Positions 43,309 through 52,852 are shown, counted from the first letter of the stretch. The stretch: 64,000 nucleotides of DNA from Microbacteriaceae bacterium (GCA_024639845.1 JAHEGG010000001.1:1-64000); one strand, 5' to 3'. The notes: a model not told the origin generated them from the letters alone. Numbers and translations: made by a program.

Positions 43309-44334
43309 CTAGTCGAGGGCCTTGCGAACTCTGGGAATTACCTCTGTGGCATAAAGTTCGATTGTCTTTAGATGTCTGGCGTGCGGCTGCGGGCCGTTGT
43401 CATATTTCAAGTCGAACCGGGATGCACCGACCGAACTGAGTGCGTGAATGATCTTGCCGGCGACCGTCTCGGGAGACCCAAAATACATCGATCCATAACG
43501 AACTTCTTGCACAAAGTGGTCGATGCTGGTTTCACCCCAACCACGCTCTCGACCAATCTTGCCGAATGATTCGCGATAGGCCGGCCAGCCGAGTTCAATT
43601 GCCTCTTCGTCGGTGTCGGTGATAAACCCCGGCGAGTGAATCGAAATAGGAAGTTCAGGTTGGCCGAGTTTAGCTAGAGAGTCCCGATAGAGCTTCGAAA
43701 AGGCAGCAAATCTGGCCGGGTCGCCTCCGATGATAGCCAACGCGAGTGGGATGTTTAGTCTCGCCGCACGAATCACCGATTCAGGGCTGCCACCCACACC
43801 TACGCGAAGACCAATTGGTGTTTCCGTCTTTGGATACACGTGCTGATCGGTCAGTGAACTGCGCATAGAGCCAGACCAAGTCACGGGTTGTTCGCGAAGT
43901 AGCTTGACTAGCAGTTCGAGCTTCTCTTCGAAAAGTTGCGCATAGTCGGCCAACTGATATCCGAAAAGCGGGAAGGATTCAATGAACGAACCCCGGCCAG
44001 CAGTGATTTCGGCACGTCCATTGCTCAGCGCTTGAATTGTGGCGAAACGTTGATAAACCCGCACCGGATCGTCACTCGATAGCACAGTCACGCCGGACCC
44101 GAGTCGAATTCGCTCGGTTACCGTAGCTATTCCGGCGAGGATGCTGTCTGGTGCCGATACCGCAAAATCTTCACGATGGTGCTCTCCGATGTTGAATGCA
44201 TCGATGCCGAGTTCGTCAGCAAGAACGGCTTCTGCGACCACATCCCTGATCACTTGCGCAGCTGTGGATAGGTTGCCGTCTTTTGATTGTGTTATTCCAC
44301 CGAACGTGTCGAGGCCAAAAAGTAGTTGAGTCAT
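43309..44334 (-). CDS. LLM-class flavin-dependent oxidoreductase
   Basis: The 341-residue protein has the bacterial-luciferase TIM-barrel fold. LGIDAFNIGEHHREDFAVSAPDSILAGIA near the N-terminus, RIRLGSGVTVLSSDDPVRVYQRFATI and GRAEITAGRGSF are characteristic. The substrate is unknown; members use FMN or F420 and include monooxygenases and reductases. It stands alone between the glycosyltransferase and the phosphate-uptake genes. Confidence 0.92.
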   Translation of the reverse strand: MTQLLFGLDTFGGITQSKDGNLSTAAQVIRDVVAEAVLADELGIDAFNIGEHHREDFAVSAPDSILAGIATVTERIRLGSGVTVLSSDDPVRVYQRFATIQALSNGRAEITAGRGSFIESFPLFGYQLADYAQLFEEKLELLVKLLREQPVTWSGSMRSSLTDQHVYPKTETPIGLRVGVGGSPESVIRAARLNIPLALAIIGGDPARFAAFSKLYRDSLAKLGQPELPISIHSPGFITDTDEEAIELGWPAYRESFGKIGRERGWGETSIDHFVQEVRYGSMYFGSPETVAGKIIHALSSVGASRFDLKYDNGPQPHARHLKTIELYATEVIPRVRKALD

Positions 44335-44426
44335 CTCTTCTAGGTTAACCGCTCTAACGGCTCTAACGGCATTGCGGGTTCGTCGACAATCGTTCGATTC
44401 GGCCGAACCGCCCTCAAGCCCGAGCG

Positions 44427-45491
44427 CTAGTTCTGAGGAATATCGGTTGGGTCCGGAATCGGCAGGCCGACCGAAACGAAAGCCAAGGCCTCCGCGCGCA
44501 CCGAGACCGGAAGTCCCGCTACTGCGGTGAATGAGCCCTGAGAGTCCTGACGAAGTAGGTAGCGAGCCACGGCGCGTGACCCCAGGGTGTCGTCACCGTA
44601 GAGTCGCAGATCCAGCGGAAAAACTACCTGGTAAGGGGTAGGTGCCTCATCGAAGCCGAGCGGAGGAACTGGCTTCTTGGCAAAGTCGAACTCGACCTTC
44701 ACCGCAGTTTCAGTCTTGCTCACCTCCCACTGTGAAGCACCGGCCTGAATCGAGTTGAAGTCTGGCATCGCACCCTCTGGCGCGGCGTTAAGGTCGGTTG
44801 CCAAATTTGCCGGCATGGGTGGCATAACGGCCATGAGCGAGAGCTGGCTGAGCACTGAGTTCGGCATAAAGGCTATCGAGCCTTCAGGCAAGTCTTGGTA
44901 GTTGTCCACGGATACTGAAGGCGAGGCCTGCAGCGCATCGGGAAGTTCGCGCGACGTGTAGTGCTTGAACCAGGTCTTGAGCGCGTCCAACGCGGCAGAG
45001 CTAGTTTGGGGAACCAGGGTAATAGCGCCCTCCAACGGGGCAGCGCCGAAGTTATCTGAAACAATCTTTGGATCATCCCAGCTGGTAATCGAGCCGTTTA
45101 GGATTCCCTCGATTGATTCCGGGGTCAAGATCGCGCTGGCGCCGAACGACGAGGTGATAGCAAACACACCCGCGTCAACAGCATATGGCACATCTACGAA
45201 TGGCATGCCGGAGGATGCGCCAGAGGTGGCGCCGATCTGGATTGGTGCCGATTCGACACTGGTCGTCACCACCATCTCGGGGCAGTTCATCGCGAGCGAT
45301 GACACGAGCTCTTCGGCAACATCGGTGAATTCTGAAGAAAAGTTTGCGCTGGTTTCAGTCGCCACACAGGTGTAGCTGGCTTCGGCAATCGCCGCCTGAA
45401 CCTCCGGAGGCATCGGCGGGTTGCAACCTGTTAAGGACAGCGCCAGGATGAGTCCGGCTGCCGCCGATGCTATTGAGCGAAACTTCTTCAA
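44427..45491 (-). CDS. PstS-like lipoprotein downstream of pstS
   Basis: The 354-residue protein has a lipoprotein signal with lipobox LSLTGC, making Cys23 the anchor. The mature part resembles a type II periplasmic binding protein of the PstS superfamily: SITSWDDPKIV matches the EIYNWNDPAI region of the neighbouring PstS, and TSSAALDALKTWF parallels its glycine/serine loop. The phosphate-ligand residues are not well conserved, so it may bind another anion or act as an anchor partner. It follows pstS after a 75-base gap with a strong hairpin. Confidence 0.8.
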   Translation of the reverse strand: MKKFRSIASAAAGLILALSLTGCNPPMPPEVQAAIAEASYTCVATETSANFSSEFTDVAEELVSSLAMNCPEMVVTTSVESAPIQIGATSGASSGMPFVDVPYAVDAGVFAITSSFGASAILTPESIEGILNGSITSWDDPKIVSDNFGAAPLEGAITLVPQTSSAALDALKTWFKHYTSRELPDALQASPSVSVDNYQDLPEGSIAFMPNSVLSQLSLMAVMPPMPANLATDLNAAPEGAMPDFNSIQAGASQWEVSKTETAVKVEFDFAKKPVPPLGFDEAPTPYQVVFPLDLRLYGDDTLGSRAVARYLLRQDSQGSFTAVAGLPVSVRAEALAFVSVGLPIPDPTDIPQN

Positions 45492-45513
45492 TTCTTCTCC
45501 TTAACGGGTTGTG

Positions 45514-45547
45514 TTCTGGAGGTGACGATTACTCGCCACCCCCAGAA
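45514..45547 (-). promoter_or_regulatory. Intergenic hairpin between pstS and the PstS-like lipoprotein gene
   Basis: On the minus strand TTCTGGGGGTG pairs with CACCTCCAGAA over 11 bp (one G-T wobble) around a 12-base loop that itself can form three more pairs. No T-tract follows, so it looks like an mRNA-stabilising or processing element, not a terminator. Confidence 0.65.
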
Positions 45548-45566
45548 CCCAAGGTTGTTACTGCTA

Positions 45567-46601
45567 CTACTTGATCAGCTTGGTGATCGAGAGTGCCTTC
45601 TCGCGGATGAATCCGGTGAGGGCGGTGTAGCCAAGACCCTTAGCCTTTGCAGGTGCGCAGGTGTTCAGGGTGTAGTTCAGGAAGTCCTTCACAGCGGCTC
45701 CCTTGGCAGTTGCAGTACCTGCGGTGTTGACAACGGCGTAGGTCACCAAGGTTGCGTTGTAAGCACCGGAGACCGACTTGGCCCACTGGAGGGTGATGCT
45801 TCCGTTGGAGTTGGTCGAGTGCACGTTCATGAACACCTTCGAACCAGTAGCCGATGGCTGGTAGTACTGTCCAGCTGCGTTCTTTAGGAATGCAGTCTGA
45901 AGACCAGCAGCATCCTTTAGGTCAAGGTAACCAATCGAACCGTAGGTGCTGGTGAGGGTGGCCTTCAGCACCGAGCTGCTGGCGTTCGAAATTCCGCGAG
46001 GAGTCGATTTGCCAGTCGCGATCGACCAGTCGGAGTTCTGGGTAAAGTTGCCAGTCGTCGCAGCCAAGTAGCCCGAGAAGTTGTAGCTGGTTCCCGAACC
46101 TGCGGTGCGGTAGGCAGGGGTGATGCGCTTCTTTAGCGATGCCTTGTTCAGAACGTTCTTGGTGGCTGGGGTCTGAATCGCGAGAATCGCTGGGTCATTC
46201 CAGTTGTAGATTTCGCCCTTGAAGATTTTTGCAACCAACTCCGGGGTCAAACGCAGAGCGGTGACTCCAGGAATGTTGTAGGCGATTGCGATCGGGCCAG
46301 CAACAACTGGAACATACTTCGCTCCTGTTGGCAGGACATCGCCGGCTGAGCCGGTGTAGAGGAAGTCAGTTCCACCGAAGTCGAAAGCTCCAGAAGCAAA
46401 CGAGCTCTTTCCAGTGCCCGAGCTCGAAGCGGTGTAGGTGACAGATGCGCCAGTGAAGTCTGCGGCACATGCCTTGAGAATTCCACCGGCGAACGATGAT
46501 CCACCAGCGGTCACGGTTTCGGCTGCATAGGCAGCTGGGCCACCGATGAGGGCCGAAGCAAGAATTGCGACTGAAGCCAAGAGGCCTGCGGTCTTACGCA
46601 T
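45567..46601 (-). CDS. pstS: Phosphate ABC transporter substrate-binding protein
   Basis: PstS captures extracellular phosphate for the PstCAB importer. The 344-residue protein has VTAGGSSFAGGILKACAADF, SSSGTGKSSF and FDFGGTDF in the first lobe, and TAGSGTSYNFSGYL in the second, all phosphate-contact regions. Its signal peptide ends AAYA|AE with no cysteine, so it is not lipidated. This is unusual for a Gram-positive and may be why a lipoprotein paralogue follows. An AAGGAG ribosome site, a UTR hairpin and a PHO-box lie upstream. Confidence 0.93.
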   Translation of the reverse strand: MRKTAGLLASVAILASALIGGPAAYAAETVTAGGSSFAGGILKACAADFTGASVTYTASSSGTGKSSFASGAFDFGGTDFLYTGSAGDVLPTGAKYVPVVAGPIAIAYNIPGVTALRLTPELVAKIFKGEIYNWNDPAILAIQTPATKNVLNKASLKKRITPAYRTAGSGTSYNFSGYLAATTGNFTQNSDWSIATGKSTPRGISNASSSVLKATLTSTYGSIGYLDLKDAAGLQTAFLKNAAGQYYQPSATGSKVFMNVHSTNSNGSITLQWAKSVSGAYNATLVTYAVVNTAGTATAKGAAVKDFLNYTLNTCAPAKAKGLGYTALTGFIREKALSITKLIK

Positions 46602-46624
46602 TGATTTCTCCTTATAGAAATGAA

Positions 46625-46640
46625 TGTTCCTGATGGAACA
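46625..46640 (-). promoter_or_regulatory. Hairpin in the pstS 5' untranslated region
   Basis: TGTTCC, loop of four, GGAACA form a perfect 6-bp stem about 12 bases upstream of the AAGGAG ribosome site. It may stabilise the abundant pstS mRNA or tune its translation. Confidence 0.45.
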
Positions 46641-46690
46641 CCTTTAGAAAATCGCTTCATGGTTAACAGAAGATGACTCGTTAGTTGTAT

Positions 46691-46712
46691 TTCAGGTGAA
46701 CTGGTTATGAAC
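46691..46712 (-). promoter_or_regulatory. PHO box upstream of pstS
   Basis: On the minus strand two adjacent 11-base units read GTTCATAACCA and GTTCACCTGAA. This matches the actinobacterial PhoP/RegX3-type direct-repeat consensus (GTTCAYYYR...), with the GTTCA cores exactly 11 bases apart. It lies about 90 bases upstream of the pstS start, so phosphate-starvation activation of pstS is expected. Confidence 0.75.
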
Positions 46713-46741
46713 TTTTTTTCAAGGATGCCCGGGGCTTAGGT

Positions 46742-47548
46742 TTAGCCGAAATGCCCGTTAACGTAGTCGTTTGTGCGCAGGTCAATCGGGTTGTTGAAAA
46801 CATCCTCGGTTTTGCCAAACTCGACTACTCCGCCAGGGTTTCCGTCCTCGGCCAAGAAGAACGCGGTTTGATGCGAGACACGCTGTGCCTGCTGCATGTT
46901 ATGCGTCACGATCACGATCGTCATCGTTTCGGAAAGTTCCTCGATGGTCTCTTCGATGCGGCGGGTTGAGCCTGGGTCGAGCGCTGAGCAAGGCTCATCC
47001 ATCAAAATGACTTCAGGATTCATGGCCAACGACCGCGCGATGCAAAGTCGCTGCTGCTGGCCACCGGAAAGCGAGGTCGCAGGGTCTCCGAGGCGATCTT
47101 TTACTTCGTTCCAGATTGATGCTCGACGCAGCGAAGTTTCAACAATTTCGGTCGCGTCATAGCCTCGTCGGCCCGAGAGCTTTAGGCCAGAGAGAACGTT
47201 TTCTTTAATCGACATGGTCGGAAACGGGTTTGGCTTTTGAAAGACCATTCCGATTTTGAGGCGAACGTTGGTTGGGTCCACTCCTGGTTCATAGATGTCT
47301 TCGCCATCTAGCAAAATGCGCCCAGCAAAACCAGCGCTCGGGATGAGCTCGTGCATCCGGTTGAGTGTGCGCAAGAAGGTTGACTTGCCACAGCCGGATG
47401 GACCGATCAGAGCGGTGACCTGGTTGACCGGAAAGGTCAGTGATACGTCACGAAGCACGTGACGCTCTCCGAACCAAACGTTCACATCTTCAGAGCGCAG
47501 GTGCGCCTCGATGGTCGACAGGTTTGCTGCGTTAGAGAGATCAGACAT
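46742..47548 (-). CDS. pstB: Phosphate ABC transporter ATP-binding protein
   Basis: PstB powers phosphate import. The 268-residue ABC protein has Walker [10 protein letters not shown], the Q-loop [13 protein letters not shown] that is specific to PstB, signature [16 protein letters not shown] and Walker [14 protein letters not shown]. It overlaps pstA by eight bases and is followed by the separately promoted pstS gene. Confidence 0.97.
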   Translation of the reverse strand: MSDLSNAANLSTIEAHLRSEDVNVWFGERHVLRDVSLTFPVNQVTALIGPSGCGKSTFLRTLNRMHELIPSAGFAGRILLDGEDIYEPGVDPTNVRLKIGMVFQKPNPFPTMSIKENVLSGLKLSGRRGYDATEIVETSLRRASIWNEVKDRLGDPATSLSGGQQQRLCIARSLAMNPEVILMDEPCSALDPGSTRRIEETIEELSETMTIVIVTHNMQQAQRVSHQTAFFLAEDGNPGGVVEFGKTEDVFNNPIDLRTNDYVNGHFG

Positions 47549-48629
47549 TTTTGTCTACTTTCTGCTTAGCGGTCTTTGGCCTGGTTGCCAGACGAGCGGC
47601 GGTAAAGATTATGCCCACGAAAATCAGCACAACCAGCGCTGCACCCCAGGCGCGCTGGAGGCTGGTGTCGTTCGCAGAGTCGAGGTTTTGATAGATGTAG
47701 GTAGGAAGCGCCGCCATCGATTCGAGCGGGTTGAGCACGGTGTTGTTCGCATAATTCACTGTCAGTAGCAGTGGTGCAGTCTCACCGATGATTCGGGCAA
47801 TACCGAGCAATACGGCGGTGATGATTCCAGACTTTGCAGCTGGCAGGGTCACCTGGAAGAAGGCCCGATATGAAGGTGCTCCCAAAGCCAAAGCTCCATT
47901 TCGAAGCTCAACCGGAACGAGTCGAAGGGCTTCTTCGGCCACTCGGGTGATTGTCGGCAACATTAGTGGTATCAATGCGAGCGACCCTAGCCAACCGGCA
48001 TACTTGGTGAACCCGGTAGAAATAAGTGCTGCGTAGACGAAGAGACCAGCAACCACCGACGGCAAGCCCGACATGGCCTGAACCAGGGTGCGAACTGCTC
48101 CGCGAGCCTTGCTTGGAGTCTCGGTGAGATAAACCGCGAGGGCGATTCCCAGCGGCACGGTGACTAGGGTGGTCAGACCCACGATGATGAAGGTTCCGAG
48201 AACGGCGTGACCGACACCACCGTATTCAAGTGAAGTTGTCGAAGTGATGTAGACATTGTTTTGCAAGAAAAACTGGGGGCTGATTGCCTTCGCGCCCTCG
48301 GTGATCACCGAAAACAACACCGAGAACAGCAGAACTCCGACTAATGCGCTGAAGAAAATCGTAAAGATAACCAGGGATGCATCGGCAATGCCCTTGCGAC
48401 CGAAGATTCGGTAGCCTACGAATCCGGCCGACACAAGTTGAAGCGGCACAAAAATCAAAAGCATTGCGATGGTGGCATCGATGTTCATCCCTAGTGCAAT
48501 TGCAGCCGAGACGATTGCGGGCAAAACTGAGGCCAGCACGAGGTTGCGAGTTTTGCGAGAGTCGCGCACCTGCCATGGGCTCTGGTCTGGTCGCGGCAGC
48601 GAGGTTGTTGCGGTTTGTTGTTCGCTCAC
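47541..48629 (-). CDS. pstA: Phosphate ABC transporter permease PstA
   Basis: The 362-residue integral membrane subunit has a MetI-like permease domain with about six helices ([15 protein letters not shown] and the EAA-type loop [20 protein letters not shown]). About 70 extra N-terminal residues carry two additional hydrophobic segments. It pairs with PstC to form the channel. The gene begins one base after pstC. Confidence 0.95.
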   Translation of the reverse strand: MSEQQTATTSLPRPDQSPWQVRDSRKTRNLVLASVLPAIVSAAIALGMNIDATIAMLLIFVPLQLVSAGFVGYRIFGRKGIADASLVIFTIFFSALVGVLLFSVLFSVITEGAKAISPQFFLQNNVYITSTTSLEYGGVGHAVLGTFIIVGLTTLVTVPLGIALAVYLTETPSKARGAVRTLVQAMSGLPSVVAGLFVYAALISTGFTKYAGWLGSLALIPLMLPTITRVAEEALRLVPVELRNGALALGAPSYRAFFQVTLPAAKSGIITAVLLGIARIIGETAPLLLTVNYANNTVLNPLESMAALPTYIYQNLDSANDTSLQRAWGAALVVLIFVGIIFTAARLATRPKTAKQKVDKNV

Positions 48630-48630
48630 G

Positions 48631-49614
48631 CTACTTCCTCCAAGGTTGGGCCTTGGCCACGATTACCGCGGCAAGCCAGTTGATAAGCAGGGTGATTACA
48701 AACAGCACTAGACCGGCTGCGATCAGAGCTTTAACCTCTTCTGGAGTTGCTGCTCCGAAGAACGCAACAATCATCGATGCGATGGATCCACCACGACCTT
48801 CGATTACGTCGACCCAGTTGATTTCGAAAGACAGGTTCAGCACGAAGAAGATCGCAACGGTTTCACCGAGAGCACGACCGAGACCAAGCAGAACGCCACC
48901 GACTATACCGCCCGAAGAGGTTGGCAAAATCACCTTCATAAAGGTGGATGAGCGGCTAGCGCCGAGTGCGGTGGCGGCGTTGATTACGTCACGGTCGAGT
49001 TGACTGAAAATCTCGCGGGTTACCGATGTAATGATCGGCACGATCATCACTGCAACGATCCATCCGGCAATGAATGGGCTTCCTACGAAGCTTCCTGCTT
49101 CGTTCTTGAACAATGGTAGGAATCCAAGGTTCTGATTGAGAAGCTCTGCCCAGTGCGCCGCAACAGGGGTGAACACACCAACGCCCCAAAGACCGATGAC
49201 GATTGAGGGGATTGCAGCCAGCAGGTCGACAACGGTGGTGGCGATTTTTGCAATTCGGCTGGTGGCAAGGAATTCGATGAAATAGGCGGCCGCGATTGCC
49301 ATAGGAACCGCAAGAATTACTCCGTTAAAGGCGATTAGCAGAGAGCCCCAGAGCATCGGACCGATCTGAAAAATCATGTTTTCGGGGTCGGCCGCGGTCC
49401 ATTGGCTACCAAAGATGAAGTTGAACCCTTGTTTGGCAAGAGTCTCCCAAGACATGAACAGGAGGTAGGCGAGAATCAGACCGACGATGCCAACCGCCCC
49501 GACGGCGGCGGCACGTGCAACACCGAAAAACACCTTGTCTTGAACCAGGTGCGGTTTGGCGGCAAGCTTGCGCTTGGCGGGCACGGGTTTGGATGATTCT
49601 GAGACGGAACTCAT
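48631..49614 (-). CDS. pstC: Phosphate ABC transporter permease PstC
   Basis: The 327-residue permease has about six helices and the EAA loop NAATALGASRSSTFMKVILPTSSGGI, plus AAYFIEFLATSRIAKIATTVVDLLAAIPSIVIGLWG, typical of PstC. It is first in the pstC-pstA-pstB operon. A degenerate PHO box (49654-49675) lies in its 83-base upstream region, which it shares with the divergent P450 gene. Confidence 0.95.
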   Translation of the reverse strand: MSSVSESSKPVPAKRKLAAKPHLVQDKVFFGVARAAAVGAVGIVGLILAYLLFMSWETLAKQGFNFIFGSQWTAADPENMIFQIGPMLWGSLLIAFNGVILAVPMAIAAAYFIEFLATSRIAKIATTVVDLLAAIPSIVIGLWGVGVFTPVAAHWAELLNQNLGFLPLFKNEAGSFVGSPFIAGWIVAVMIVPIITSVTREIFSQLDRDVINAATALGASRSSTFMKVILPTSSGGIVGGVLLGLGRALGETVAIFFVLNLSFEINWVDVIEGRGGSIASMIVAFFGAATPEEVKALIAAGLVLFVITLLINWLAAVIVAKAQPWRK

Positions 49615-49653
49615 GCCCCAAGTCTTGCCAGACGTGGTTAATGTGGGCTATTG

Positions 49654-49675
49654 CAAAAGTTAACGCAAGGTGAAT
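49654..49675 (-). promoter_or_regulatory. Degenerate PHO box upstream of pstC
   Basis: On the minus strand the adjacent 11-base units read ATTCACCTTGC and GTTAACTTTTG. Each keeps most of the GTTCA core with one substitution, at the same 11-base spacing as the pstS box. It fits phosphate control of pstCAB but is weaker evidence than the pstS site. Confidence 0.5.
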
Positions 49676-49697
49676 TACGCCCTGATAGTTTGGAGTC

Positions 49698-50882
49698 GTG
49701 ATCGACTTCAAAGAGGCAGCTTTTCTCGAAAACCCCTATCCAGCGCTTGCCGAACTCAGAGTGCCGAATCGCCCGGTTTGGAACGAGGAACTTGGCATGT
49801 TCCTAGCCGCTACCCACGCCGACGCGAACGCCGTGCTTCGGGCCAAAACTTTGGGACGCATTTTCCAACCGAAGCACCCCGAGAACGAGTGGCAGGAGTT
49901 TAACTGGCTGCATGCCGACAGCATCCTAGATTCTGAACCTCCGAAACACACTCGACTGCGCTCGCTGGTTTCAAAGGCGTTCAACCGCGGCAAAATCGAG
50001 AGTTTGCGCCCGCTGGTCGAGAGGCTGGCGAATGAACTCGCTGACGGTTGCGCCGAAAAGCTTAATAATGACGGCCGTTTCGACATCATCGCTGACTTTG
50101 CCGAGCCTCTGCCAGTCAAGGTGATTGCAGCGATGCTCGGGTTTCCCACCGAAGACGAGCACCTGCTTCGCCCTTGGTCGCAGTCAATCGTCAAAATGTA
50201 TGAAGTTTCGCCGAGCGAACAAGACCGTAATGCCGCAAAACTAGCAGCCCACGAATTCGCCGAGTATGTGCACGCGCTAATGCAGCAACGCAAGACGAAT
50301 CCGACCGACGACCTAATCACCGACCTGGTTCAAGTTGAAGAAGCCGGCGAGCGCTTGAACGCCCAAGAGTTGATTGCAACCTGCGTCTTGTTGCTTAATG
50401 CTGGGCATGAGGCCAGCGTCAACGGTTTTGGAAATGGCGTTGTGGCGGCACTCGAGCGAGATGATCAGGCGAGGCTGTTGCGCGAGCATCCGCGTGGGGT
50501 GGCTGAGACCGCGGTAGATGAGTTCTTGCGGTTCGATGCCCCCTTGCACCTTTTCGAACGCACGGCCACAGCCGAAACAGAAATCGGCGGGGTTGTCATC
50601 GCCGCTGGTCAGAAGATTGCTGCACTGCTCGGGTCGGCTAACCGGGATGCTGCGGTTTTCGATCGCGCCGACGAGATGGATCTGACCCGAGACCCGAACC
50701 CACACGTCGGTTTTGGTGCAGGAATCCACTTTTGTATCGGTGCGCCACTGGCTCGCATGGAAATGTCGGTTTCGCTTCCAGTTCTGTTCGAACGTGTTCC
50801 AAAATTGATACTAGAAAGTGACCCGATTCGCCGCCCAACCTTCGTGCTTCGCGGGTATGAGCGGGTCTATGCTTGCGAATAA
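49698..50882 (+). CDS. Cytochrome P450
   Basis: The 394-residue soluble P450 has heme-ligand Cys346 in FGAGIHFCIGAPLAR, the ExxR pair Glu275/Arg278 and the I-helix motif AGHEAS (235-240). The usual threonine after the I-helix acid is Ala239, so the acid-alcohol pair for oxygen activation is altered. It probably hydroxylates a small hydrophobic substrate with separate ferredoxin partners, none of which is encoded nearby. It starts at GTG six bases after TAGTTT, so a leaderless mRNA is likely. Confidence 0.94.
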   Translation: MIDFKEAAFLENPYPALAELRVPNRPVWNEELGMFLAATHADANAVLRAKTLGRIFQPKHPENEWQEFNWLHADSILDSEPPKHTRLRSLVSKAFNRGKIESLRPLVERLANELADGCAEKLNNDGRFDIIADFAEPLPVKVIAAMLGFPTEDEHLLRPWSQSIVKMYEVSPSEQDRNAAKLAAHEFAEYVHALMQQRKTNPTDDLITDLVQVEEAGERLNAQELIATCVLLLNAGHEASVNGFGNGVVAALERDDQARLLREHPRGVAETAVDEFLRFDAPLHLFERTATAETEIGGVVIAAGQKIAALLGSANRDAAVFDRADEMDLTRDPNPHVGFGAGIHFCIGAPLARMEMSVSLPVLFERVPKLILESDPIRRPTFVLRGYERVYACE

Positions 50883-50906
50883 CCGACAAACCTCTTGGGG
50901 GATAAA

Positions 50907-51566
50907 GTGAAACGCACTCTGAACCGCAATCTTTCAATCGTGCTTCGACTGGGCACGGCCGCAGCTATTTTCTACAGCATCTACTACCAGGTCAGCGACC
51001 GAATCGCACACAACCTGTTTCGCCCATTCGAATACTTCACCTACTTCACGATTCAAACCGGTCTGATTTCTGCCACAGTACTGACCATCGCCGGTATCTC
51101 CGCGATTCGCAACGCAGAGGACTCACACCGTGTCACCCTGTTGAGACTTTGGGTGATCAGCTACGAGGTTGTCGTCGGTATTTTCTACAACGTTTTGCTT
51201 CGTGGCACCCCCGGGGATGTTCGGGACGCTGGCTATGACTGGCCGGTTCTGCCAAACGAGATTCTGCACACGTGGGCACCAATCATCCTCGTGCTCGAGT
51301 GGGTCATCGCCGGTGGTAAGCCCGCTTATGCCTGGAAGAAGGTCTGGTGGGTAATCGTTTATCCGCTTTGCTGGCTGGCATTCTCGATTCTTCGCGGGCT
51401 CTATGCTCCAGACCACTGGTGGGCCTACTGGTTCTTGAACCCGGGCGCAAACGGCGAGGGAATCCCCGCGATGCTTCAGTACATTCTGATGATCGCCGGC
51501 ACCATGGTCGCCTTCGGATTCGGGTTCACGGCCTTGCGCAACTGGATTGGCTCTCGGGCTCGCTAG
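50907..51566 (+). CDS. Pr6Pr-family (FAR-17a/AIG1-like) membrane protein
   Basis: The 219-residue protein has about six membrane segments. The early FEYFTYFTIQTGLISATVL, LLRG near residue 90, the central NEILHTWAPIILVLEW and ILRGLYAPDHWWAYWFLNP match the Pr6Pr family of actinobacterial membrane proteins. Its function is unknown. GTG 50907 is chosen because GGGGG lies at the right distance; a TTG at 50895 is further out. It follows the P450 by 24 bases and may be co-transcribed. Confidence 0.85.
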   Translation: MKRTLNRNLSIVLRLGTAAAIFYSIYYQVSDRIAHNLFRPFEYFTYFTIQTGLISATVLTIAGISAIRNAEDSHRVTLLRLWVISYEVVVGIFYNVLLRGTPGDVRDAGYDWPVLPNEILHTWAPIILVLEWVIAGGKPAYAWKKVWWVIVYPLCWLAFSILRGLYAPDHWWAYWFLNPGANGEGIPAMLQYILMIAGTMVAFGFGFTALRNWIGSRAR

Positions 51567-51611
51567 ACGAGCCGACACGATTTTTGCGGCTTCAAGGCCG
51601 GTCATGTTGCG

Positions 51612-52799
51612 CTAGTCGGCTGCAGCCAACTGACCGCAGGCTCCATCGATCTCCTTGCCTCGAGTGTCGCGAAGAGTCGTGGGGATGCCCGCAGCCTCTA
51701 GCCTGGCCACAAACTCGCGGGTGACCTCGGAAGTCGATGCCGTCCAGATCGAACCGGGAGTTGGGTTGAGTGGGATCGGGTTGACGTGCACCCAACCACG
51801 GCCGCGGTCGTTGAGCTTTTGCGCCAACAGGTCGGCTCGCCATCCGTGGTCGTTCATGTCTTTAATAAGCGCGTACTCGATTGAAACCCGTCGCCCCGTG
51901 GCATCGAAGTAGGCGCGCGCAGCGTCGAGCGCTTCGTCTACTTTCCAACGCGAATTTACCGGGATGAGTTCGTCGCGCAGCTTGTCGTCTGGTGCGTGTA
52001 ACGACAGCGCAAAGGTCACCGGAAGGTCTTCTGCGGCAAGCTTGTGGATGGCGGGCACGAGGCCGACAGTCGACACAGTGATGTTGCGCGCGCTCATCCC
52101 AAGCCCGTTCGGTTGTGGTTCGACCATTGTCCGAAGTGCAGACATAAGGCGGTTGTAGTTGGCAAGCGGTTCACCCATGCCCATGAAAACGATGTTGCTT
52201 ACGCGCTCGGGCCCTTCGCCGGGTTTTCCTTTGTAACCGCCCAGTTCCCCCGCCGCGATCACCTCGTTGGCGCGAACAACCTGTTCGACTATCTCGGCGG
52301 CCGACATGTTGCGGGTCAAGCCCGCTTGGCCGGTCGCGCAGAACGGGCAGTTCATGCCGCAGCCAGCCTGCGACGACACGCAAAGAGTAATCCGACCGGT
52401 GTAGCGCATTAAAACCGACTCGACCAAAGCGCCATCAAATAAACGCCAAAGGAACTTGATGGTGTCGCCTTTGTCAGTTTGCAGACGTCGAACTTCGGTG
52501 AGCATCGGTGGTAGCAATGCCGTGACAAGTTCTTGGCGGCCAGCGGCAGGCAGGTCGGTCATCTTGGCAGGGTCGCTTGTGTAATGAGTGAAATAGTGTG
52601 TTGAAAGTTGCTTGGCTCTGAACGCTGGTATGCCTAGCTCTTTGACTCGAGCGGCGCGCTCATCAATCGACAAGTCGGCAAGGTGGACCGGAGGTTGCTT
52701 GCGCTTGGGTTCGGCAAACTGCAGCAGCGGACGGCCTTGCTCGTCTTTCTGCTGAGTCCAGCCTTCGGTGGCTGGCATGATTTGTTTGCGTTCGGTCAT
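51612..52799 (-). CDS. rlmN: 23S rRNA/tRNA adenine-C2 methyltransferase (radical SAM)
   Basis: RlmN methylates A2503 of 23S rRNA and A37 of some tRNAs. The 395-residue enzyme has the radical-SAM cluster cysteines 147, 151 and 154 in CGMNCPFC, the early LYTHY-like [29 protein letters not shown] and [11 protein letters not shown]-terminal [11 protein letters not shown] follows. It is convergent with the preceding membrane-protein gene. Confidence 0.96.
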   Translation of the reverse strand: MTERKQIMPATEGWTQQKDEQGRPLLQFAEPKRKQPPVHLADLSIDERAARVKELGIPAFRAKQLSTHYFTHYTSDPAKMTDLPAAGRQELVTALLPPMLTEVRRLQTDKGDTIKFLWRLFDGALVESVLMRYTGRITLCVSSQAGCGMNCPFCATGQAGLTRNMSAAEIVEQVVRANEVIAAGELGGYKGKPGEGPERVSNIVFMGMGEPLANYNRLMSALRTMVEPQPNGLGMSARNITVSTVGLVPAIHKLAAEDLPVTFALSLHAPDDKLRDELIPVNSRWKVDEALDAARAYFDATGRRVSIEYALIKDMNDHGWRADLLAQKLNDRGRGWVHVNPIPLNPTPGSIWTASTSEVTREFVARLEAAGIPTTLRDTRGKEIDGACGQLAAAD

Positions 52800-52852
52800 G
52801 AGCTCTTTCTTGCACGGCCTAGCCCTTCGGCCGCTACTGCAAGTCTAGGCAA

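Noticed and set aside
44341-44400. Short repeats (CTCTAACGG) after the LLM oxidoreductase start
   Set aside because: Only two imperfect copies, too short to be a functional repeat array or CRISPR.
52044-52412. 122-codon plus-strand frame inside rlmN
   Set aside because: It lies opposite the conserved radical-SAM region and shows no protein features.
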